From Xestospongia muta (Eukaryota; Porifera; Demospongiae; Haplosclerida; Petrosiidae), in the NCBI GenBank assembly GCA_963693285.1, contig OY848929.1, positions 4,404,501-4,468,500 on the forward strand: DNA of 64,000 nt, given 5' to 3'. How positions within the stretch are numbered: position 1 is the stretch's first letter; each line of letters begins with the position of its first letter. The position numbers and the translations under genes were made by a program. Shown here in pieces: positions 56,881-64,000 of the stretch. Below the pieces are notes generated by a model. That model had not been told where the DNA came from. It was given only the letters and a program-made list of their open reading frames with translations, and ran no database searches.

Positions 56881-59223
56881 ATGTACAGGTTAGCAGCTAA
56901 ACACAAAGAGTCTGGAATGGAGGTCAGTGGCCTGTCTCTCCTTGCTAAAGGCCATGGGCTAGTAGACGGAGGAGTGGAAATTGAATGTCTACCTCAATCT
57001 AATACTTACAGTTTGATGGTGAGTCAATACTAAAAGGCTTATAATGCTATTTCTATATCAACTTATGAACTATAACTACAATACAATACTACATGATTTA
57101 TTTTTTCTACAATATAACTATTACTGGGATTTTTTTCCAAAAGGGAGAGTCATTTCTAAAGCCATCACAATCTAAGCATGGTCAATCTGCTAAAATCTTC
57201 AAACCTTACTCTCTTAATTTGCCCAAAACATACATCACAAGACGAGGACAGATGGTTCTCTTTACGGCCCCTGAAGACATGATTATTGGAAAGTCTTGTC
57301 ATGTTAGTGCAATAAAATCACATATAATTTATTGGAAATTCTTCCTAACAGGTACATGAGCATGAGAGGATCAAACAAGCTCAATCTTTATCTAAATCTG
57401 CAGCTAGAAATTTACGAAATACTAGTACTTTAATTGCATCTGCTCTTGCATATGACACTGAGAAGGTAATAATATGGTGATATGATAACTGTATTGGATT
57501 AATTTTAAACAGGATTCTGGTATTTCTGATGTTGATGGTGAAGTAGATTTGTCACCACGACCGGGGAATTTTACTAGTGTCTATTTAGAGAACCTTGCAA
57601 AATTGCCTGTGAGGTAATATAAGTTTATCTTACTTGTGTCAATGTGACGAATATCTTTGCCTTGTTGTAGCTCTGATCAAAAGAACGATGAAATAGATGG
57701 TAAGCTACTAACACTATTTTGGTCACATAGTCTTGTACAACCATCCCTTCAATGAAAGAACAGAAGGGCCTGGCTGCATAAGACTAAGGCTGCATATTGT
57801 AGTAGTAAAATAAGTTCTAATTTCTTTTACTTTAGTCGAGATCCCATTGAATACAGACAGTGACTCTGGGTTTGACTCCTGTTCCCATCCAACATCTACA
57901 ACAAGTGGACGACTGTCTGCTCTTAGTAATCAATCTGATATCCCAGTCAGTGTGTTTACCATCCCTGATGGACAGTCTGACTGGGCTACCAGTGAAGAAC
58001 GAGATTTTCCAATTCAAGTAAGATAATAGAGAACCCAATCCTTAGTATGCAGCTTTGTTTAATTTTTATAGGTGAGATTTCGTGAGAATATAGATTACAT
58101 TAATGACAGTAGTGTCAAGGCAGAAAAGGAGGTTCCAGATGAAAACAAGAAAGGAACCAATGAACTTGCAGACATAATGGCTACCTTATCATCAACACTA
58201 TCAATGCAGCAACCATCTACAAAGACCTCGAATAAAAGTACAAAAAAGAAAGCAACATCGGTAAAGGTAACGAAAAAGAAAGCTGTACCAAAAGATAAAC
58301 ATGACGATACAAAGGAAACCTGCATAGCTACACATACAAGTGACATTTCTAAAAAGAATGGAAGACATCCCAGGAAAAAAATCAGAAAGCCAAAGAAAGT
58401 TAAAGATTCTGAAACACCAACGTCAACCCAACCAGTAAATGAACATCAAATATCGGCTGCCCAGTTGGCAGAAGAATTGACAGAAGCAGATATCGACAAT
58501 GTATCTGACATAAAAGATCAGAGAAGAATGAGTGTATCAGATAGAAGGTCAATGTTGCAATCAGCCAGAGCAGAGCAGAGAAGACGTGAGATTGAAAAGA
58601 AACGTCAAGAAAAAAAGGAACTGGAATTAATGAAGAGCCAAGAAATGGCAAAACAATCCATGCTGATAGATGAATTATCGTCTTATAAGGAAGAGACAAA
58701 TGACAAAGAAAATACACAAGAGAGAAGTATCATGTCATTAATGGAAGAAGATAGTACCTCTGAAGAGATTGTCTACAATCACAGTATATTAATGATACCA
58801 CAGAGTTATTATTACAATGTTGAAGATGAACCTTCAAAGGGTGAGTCTGAAGTACAAGACACTATAAAAAAAGCAAGAGAACTTAAAGAGAAGGAACAAT
58901 TAGAAGAGAGTAGACACAAACAAGTTCTACTGGAAGAACAGAGGCAAAGACAATTGAAGGAAGAAAGAGAGAGAAAACACAAAAAAGATTTGGAACTTGT
59001 AGAGGACTTAAAAAGAGAAAATACTATTAAAGATGCTGGTAGAAATTTGAAAGGCAAGGAGGAACTGAATTACAAAATGCGACTTGATCTTGAGGCACAG
59101 AAACATCAACAACGAAAGAGTCCATCGCATATTTTTAGTTATTTTTGCTACTTACCTAATCCTCCCAAACAGACTAAAGATAAAAAGAAAAAACAGAGAA
59201 GTGTATCTAGCAGAAAGAAATAA
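56881..59223 (+). CDS. Coiled-coil protein resembling vertebrate KIAA2012
   Basis: Seven exons, 56881-57018, 57144-57302, 57352-57465, 57513-57613, 57671-57699, 57836-58017 and 58072-59223, give 624 residues. The N-terminal ~110 residues form a small conserved unit (GLSLLAKGHGLVDGG ... LNLPKTYITRRGQMVLFTAPE). From memory this resembles the start of the uncharacterised vertebrate protein KIAA2012 (LSLLSRGHG, LPKTF-STRKGAL). The middle is Ser/Asp-rich and disordered. Exon 7 is Lys/Glu-rich with a long coiled coil (AEQRRREIEKKRQEKKELEL; LLEEQRQRQLKEERERKHKK). No enzyme motif, signal or membrane segment. Function unknown. Confidence 0.7.
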
Positions 59224-59249
59224 CTAATTCTGTGTATTGGAATGTGTGT

Positions 59250-59272
59250 TGTGTGTGTGTGTGTGTGTGTGT
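59250..59272 (+). repeat. (GT)n microsatellite
   Basis: About 11 GT units just after the stop codon of the coiled-coil gene. Confidence 0.85.
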
Positions 59273-59470
59273 ACTTTTCTTAGTGTGACAATAAATTATT
59301 CCCTTTGCCATGACTTTGACAACCTCTCTTTATGGGTAATAAATATCTAACACACCATGCATAGATTATTATAATGTTAAATATCAGTTCTATAACTGAT
59401 ATTTATAAGTGAGTGAAAAACTATTATAAAACTAGTGATGAATCAATTTTTTATTTGCTCAAGCAATCAT

Positions 59471-61226
59471 TTATTTACACATTTGGGCCTTGATTCTGGG
59501 CAGTACATTGTCCACGTACCGACCCATAATGGGACAATATTCATGTGGAGTGAGATGTTCCATTCTATAAGGATAGCGATAATGGTGACTTAGACCAATG
59601 TCATTTGGAACTTCATACTCGGCAATGTATCCTGCTCGTTGGGAAACAATATGATGAATTTGAACAGAGTCAACTGCTTCTGGTTTTACAACCAATTTAT
59701 TCCAACCATATTTCTCTGGATTAGTAGCACGTTGAGTTCTCCGAAAATATAATGGTAAGTGCATTTTTGGACACAAATGAACATTTCTTGCCTCAGGAAC
59801 AGTCACATTATCATCAAAAAAGTGAGTGTTATAGAACATGTAAGCTGAAGTAGGTTTAGATTTAGTTAACTCATCTAAATGCTGTAACATTTCAGGACAC
59901 CTTTCAAATTTTAGTCCTGGGACAATGAACTCGTCAATATCAATTAGAGCAAGATACTTTACTCGATACAAATTACGATATAAACACTCGTTGATCAGTC
60001 CCGACTGACCATCATGACCATAGCCTTTATTTGATGCAAACATTGTTGGTGCCTTAATTAGATTCCAATCTAATACTTCTACTAATCCAGTTTCAATGTA
60101 AGGTATCATTACTTCATACATCGAGTCTGGGACTGATTGAAAATAAACAGTGATGATTTCTGCTCCCAATTCTTTGTTCAGTTCTACCCAATCCACTAAT
60201 TCCTGTATAAACAATATAACACAAGGTCTATGATTTCTTAGAGTAGTTAACTAACCTGTACTCTTTCTCTTTTAAATAATGCTTGGTGCATGCAGACACC
60301 ATAAGTAAATTTTTTAGCAGAAGGGTCCTCTCCTAGTATTGGAATATGTACTGACAAAGAATCTTGACATTTTTCATTGGTAGTCAATGATAAATGAACA
60401 GGTTTTTCTGTCAATGATATGTTGGTTTTTGTTCTCATCAAATAATTGACATGAAACTCTCTATTGAATATTTCTAATCTTCCACTCTGTATCCAATATT
60501 CTAACGGTACACAATGTCGACTTTGATTTGAATACGTCAGCAGAACATAGAGTTTAGGATAAAATTTTGATCGATCATCAATCATTGCATTTACTATAAT
60601 AATTACATGAGACTTATTTCGAGTGTCATGATAAGCAAGACGTCTAATCTAAAAAATTGAAGCATAATACTAACTAATACTAACTTAGTATATCATTAGA
60701 AGGAACATAAATGTATTGTAATATTGAATACAGAAGCATCAATTAGAAAGTACGGGATATTAAACCTATCTAGATTATAGAATGATATGGTACAACCTAA
60801 ACCACAATCTTTAAATTAGAAAGTACCGGATATTCATCAAGTGAGCCTATCTGGATTACAAGGTGATATGGAGTTCAATGACAACCTAAACTATAACCTC
60901 TAAAATCACTATTATACAAAATGTTAAACAATATGAGTTTCTGTACTCATTACTACATTAACAAAAGCAATATGACAATCTCTTACCAACACTGTCGTTG
61001 CCACTTTAATCCACAAATTATCTATAGGAGCTGGATGATTAAAAATACTTGATATAGATGGCATTTCTATATTTATCAATTCCTTCTCGCTATATACTAG
61101 GTCACCCATAAAAGTGTGTACACTTTTCTCAAACGAAGAAGGGCTCAGAACAACAGTCAATATAACCAAAACAATAACTACACAAATGATTATGACGAAA
61201 CTCCATCTCGATCGTAGTTTCATCAT
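59471..61226 (-). CDS. GT92-family glycosyltransferase, type II membrane protein, copy 1
   Basis: Exons 61226-60987, 60648-60256 and 60202-59471, all phase 0, give 454 residues. A short basic cytoplasmic tail (MMKLRSRW) precedes a signal-anchor helix (SFVIIICVVIVLVILTVVL), the layout of a Golgi glycosyltransferase. The catalytic part contains ELVDWVELNKELGAEIITVY, NECLYRNLYRVKYLALIDID with the metal-binding D-x-D, and a His-rich SHHYRYPY near the end. This is the GT92 (DUF23) pattern; characterised members add galactose to N-glycan core fucose or other acceptors. The acceptor here is unknown. Confidence 0.85.
60745..60905. repeat. Two diverged tandem copies in GT92 intron 1
   Basis: TTAGAAAGTAC.GGATATT ... 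CCTATCT.GATTA.A ... GATATGG and ACAACCTAAAC.. occur twice, about 80-95 bp apart. The first part is also present at the right edge of the window in copy 2. Confidence 0.6.
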
Positions 61227-61419
61227 TCTTTTAGAAAAGAACCCAAACAGATAATAAAGTATTACAACATCCAATTCCACAGATAACCACACCTTTGAAT
61301 GATGTAATCACAGTACCGTGCTGAGTAAATAGAATGCATATCTGGTGCTACTATTTTGTCCTTTATAATGCAGTACAAAAATTTGTAGATATAAATAAAT
61401 TATACATAGATACACGCAT

Positions 61420-61993
61420 CTAATCAAATCCTAAAAACTCTGCCACTTCGGCAATTTCTCTCTTTCTGGCTTCTTGGTGTGCCCATCTTTCTTCTGCTAA
61501 CTTTGGAGGTATCTTCCATTTCTCATGAAATATTCTCTGACCACATGAAACATATTTTTTAACGCCTAGAAAAGTAAGATTATTAATCATTACTATATTC
61601 TTAATATGATATTACCATCATATATTCCATACTAATTAATTACAGAGTTTTAGCATAAACTTCATTGGGTAACACATTAAAACAGTGCAAACAAAGAAAA
61701 AGCATACAGTAGCTTGAATATAGCAATAGTCATGGTCTTAATAAACAGACAGAGCTAACCAGTAAAAGGTGACGTTTTCATATAGCTATCTAAACAGTGA
61801 TGATGATATAAATGTCCACAATATATACGATAAACATATTTAGGGTGTCTGTCGTCACAAACAATATCCTATAAATGTAATAAAGATTTCATAATTAAGG
61901 AGTAGTTTCCATTTACTTTTGGATTTGCAGGTAAAGCAGTCTCTTTGCAGATGTGACAATGTTCAGATGGGATCCTTCTTAGACTGTCAATCA
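61420..61993 (-). CDS. RING-like zinc-binding protein, 3' exons only
   Basis: Three minus-strand exons, 61993-61917, 61868-61760 and 61565-61420, join in frame (phases 0 and 1) and end in TAG. They encode about 110 residues: SEHCHICKETALPANPK, then CDDRHPKYVYRIYCGHLYHH with HCLDSYM, then CGQRIFHEKWK and a charged helix (LAEERWAHQEARKREIAEVA). The Cys/His spacing (C-x2-C ... C-x-H-x4-H-C ... C-x2-R) is a RING-type zinc fold, so a ubiquitin-ligase role is possible. The 5' part is not visible: about 35 bp upstream the sequence becomes a duplicated fragment of the coiled-coil gene. The gene is either truncated or its first exons lie beyond the window. Confidence 0.6.
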
Positions 61994-62035
61994 CTAAGTA
62001 GTTTAATGTTAGTTGAACAGAGGGTTGAGGAGTGG

Positions 62036-62275
62036 AAATTGAGTAGATGGAGTAGTGGAAATCGAATGTCTACCTCAATCTAATTATCTAATTTGAAAGG
62101 CAAGGAGGAACTGAATTACAAAATACGACTTGACCTTGAGGCACGGAAACATCAACAATGAAAGAGTCCATCACATATTTTTAGATAAAAAGTGTGTGTA
62201 CTTTTATTAGCATGACAAAAAATTATTCCCTTTGCCATGACTTTGTTAACCTCTCTATGGGTAATAAATATCTAG
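62036..62275 (+). pseudogene. Fused fragments of the coiled-coil gene
   Basis: 62049-62085 matches exon 1 of the coiled-coil gene (about 56968-57004) and 62090-62182 matches the end of its exon 7 (about 59045-59138). 62183-62275 then matches its 3' UTR. Everything between is deleted, and there is a stop codon where the parent reads Arg. It marks the left part of a segmental duplication that also carried GT92 copy 2. Confidence 0.8.
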
Positions 62276-62690
62276 CAAACTGCGCAAAAGTTGGTGGAAA
62301 TGCATGTATTGGAAAAAGAAATTGGTTAAGTGGCAATAAATAACCTTGAAAGAGAAGTATTAATCAAAATAACAAGGATTACTGCATATTATTTAGCATG
62401 TAGTAAATTTATTATCTTCTTTGGTTTATTGATATAATTAAAATAACAATATCTAAAAACCTATTACTATAACTAAAACTAAAATTCTTTGAGTTTTTGT
62501 GAACAATTAATAACTACAACAATAATTATTACAAATGCTTTACAATAACAATAACTAAAATACAAATTCCTTACTTTTATGACACTAATTATAATGTTAA
62601 ATATAAGTTGTATAACTGATATTCACAAGTGAGTAAAAAACTATTATGAAACTAGTGGTTAATCAATTTTTTATTTGCTCAAGCAATCAT
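62276..62690. other. Intergenic before GT92 copy 2
   Basis: AT-rich, no gene. From about 62590 it matches the 3' flank of GT92 copy 1. Confidence 0.5.
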
Positions 62691-63868
62691 TTATTTACAC
62701 ATTCGGGCCTTGATTCTGGGCAGTACATTGTCCACGTACCGACCCATAATGGGACAATATTCATGTGGAGTGAGATGTTCCATTCTATAAGGATAGCGAT
62801 AATGGTGACTTAGACCAATGTCGTTTGGAACTTCATACTCGGCAATGTATCCTGCTCGTTGGGAAACAACAAGATGAGTTTGAACAGAGTCGACTGCTTC
62901 TGGTTTTACAATCAATTTATTCCAACCATATTTCTCTGGATGGGTAGCACGTTGAGTTCTCCGAAAATATAATGGTAAATGCATTTTTGGACACAAAAGA
63001 ACATTCCTTGCTTCAGGAACAATCACATTATCATCAAAAAAGTGAGTGTTATAGAACACGTAAGCTGAAGTAGGTTTAGATTTAGTTAACTCGTCTAAAT
63101 GCTGTAACATTTCAGGACACCTTTCAAATTTTAGTCCTGGGACAATGAACTCGTCAATATCAATGAGAGCAAGATACTTTACTCGATACAAATTACGATA
63201 TAAACACTCGTTGACCAGTCCCCACTGACAATCATGATCATAGCCTTTATTTGATGCAAACAGCGTTGGTGCCTTAATTAGATTCCAATCTAATAGTTCA
63301 ACTAATCCAGTTTCAATGTAAGGTATCATTGCTTTATACATCGACTCTGGGACTGACTGAAAATAAACAGTGATGATTTCTGCTCCCAATTCTTTGTTCA
63401 GTTCTACCCAATCCACTAATTCCTGTATAAACAATATAACACAAGGTCTATGATTTCTTAGAGTAGTTAACTAACCTGTACTCTTTCTCTTTTAAATAAT
63501 GCTTGGTGCATGCAGACACCATAAGTAAATTTTTTAGCAGAAGGGTCCTCTCCTAGTATTGGAATATGTACTGACAAAGAATCTTGACATTTTTTATTGG
63601 TAGTCAATGATAAATGAACAGGTTTTTCTGTTAATGATATGTTGGTTTTTGTTCTCATCAAATAATTGAGATGAAACTCTCTATTGAATATTTTTAATCT
63701 TCCACTCTGTATCCAATATTCTAACGGTACACAATGTCGACTTTGATTTGAATACGTCAGCAAAACATAGAGTTTAGGATAAAATTTTAATCGATCATCA
63801 ATCATTGCATTTACTATAATAATTACGTGAGACTTATTTCGAGTGTCATGATAAGCAAGACGTCTAAT
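62691..63868 (-). CDS. GT92-family glycosyltransferase, copy 2 (5' end outside window)
   Basis: Exons 63868-63476 and 63422-62691 correspond exactly to exons 2 and 3 of copy 1. The anchor exon would lie beyond 64000. The proteins are nearly identical over 375 residues. Differences include the surroundings of the D-x-D region (GYDHDCQWGLVNE versus GYGHDGQSGLINE) and a few conservative changes. The D-x-D motif (LIDIDEF) is kept, so the copy is likely functional if exon 1 is intact. Introns are also nearly identical, which indicates a recent duplication. Confidence 0.85.
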
Positions 63869-64000
63869 CTAAAAAATTGAAGCATAATATTAACTAATAC
63901 TAACTTAGTATATCATTAGAAGGAACATAAATGTATTGTAATATTGAATACAGAAGCATCAATTAGAAAGTACGGGATATTAAACCTATTTGGATTATAG

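Overview
The window reads as the nuclear genome of a simple metazoan, most likely a demosponge of the Amphimedon type. It is AT-rich and gene-dense. Most introns are short (about 45-150 bp) GT-AG introns with in-phase junctions, and the genes are animal ones (Wee1, DAPP1, ArfGAP2/3, perforin-2/MPEG1, RIOK1) beside lineage-specific families with secreted, CUB, CCP or fibrinogen-like modules. The species is inferred from this style, not proven. All gene models were spliced by eye and checked for reading-frame continuity.

Layout. 1-8050: three tandem copies of a secreted CUB-domain gene, each with a TATAAAAG box, plus a stray Tollip-like C2 exon relic. 8816-14217: a 14-exon receptor-like gene with a NIDO domain, nine CCP/sushi domains and a transmembrane segment. 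14399-16218 (minus): RIOK1. 16388-42906 (plus): a Wee1 kinase whose probable first exon lies at 16388-16642 and whose other 15 exons lie at 37732-42906. Inside its putative 21-kb first intron, on the opposite strand (19254-37280), sit eleven AID/APOBEC-like deaminase genes and several relics. An intronless fibrinogen-like secreted gene sits in a later Wee1 intron. 43186-44148: a protein with two death-fold modules. 44149-46198: repeat-rich DNA without a clear gene. 46199-47746 (minus) and 47886-50186 (plus): divergent sulfatase and perforin-2. 50429-52793: DAPP1 (SH2+PH). 53225-56680 (minus): ArfGAP2/3. 56881-59223: a coiled-coil protein. 59471-61226 and 62691-64000 (minus): duplicated GT92 glycosyltransferases flanking a RING-like gene.

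The most striking content is the deaminase cluster. All members share an H-A-E ... S-P-C-x-x-C zinc centre followed by the AID/APOBEC-type beta-strand pattern. They come with three different 5' ends: a long Cys-rich anchor exon, a tiny MDDI exon plus anchor, or an acidic exon plus anchor. Most members are predicted to hold the deaminase on the cytosolic side of a membrane. One has a signal peptide instead of an anchor, one has lost its anchor, and one has lost a zinc-binding cysteine. Palindromic kappaB-like sites lie at nearly fixed distances (165-174 bp) upstream of the start codons of two classes. Tandem block duplication with relics and orphan promoters shows rapid birth and death. With perforin-2, DAPP1, death-fold, CUB, CCP and fibrinogen-like genes around it, the region looks like an immune-type neighbourhood; that functional reading is inference.
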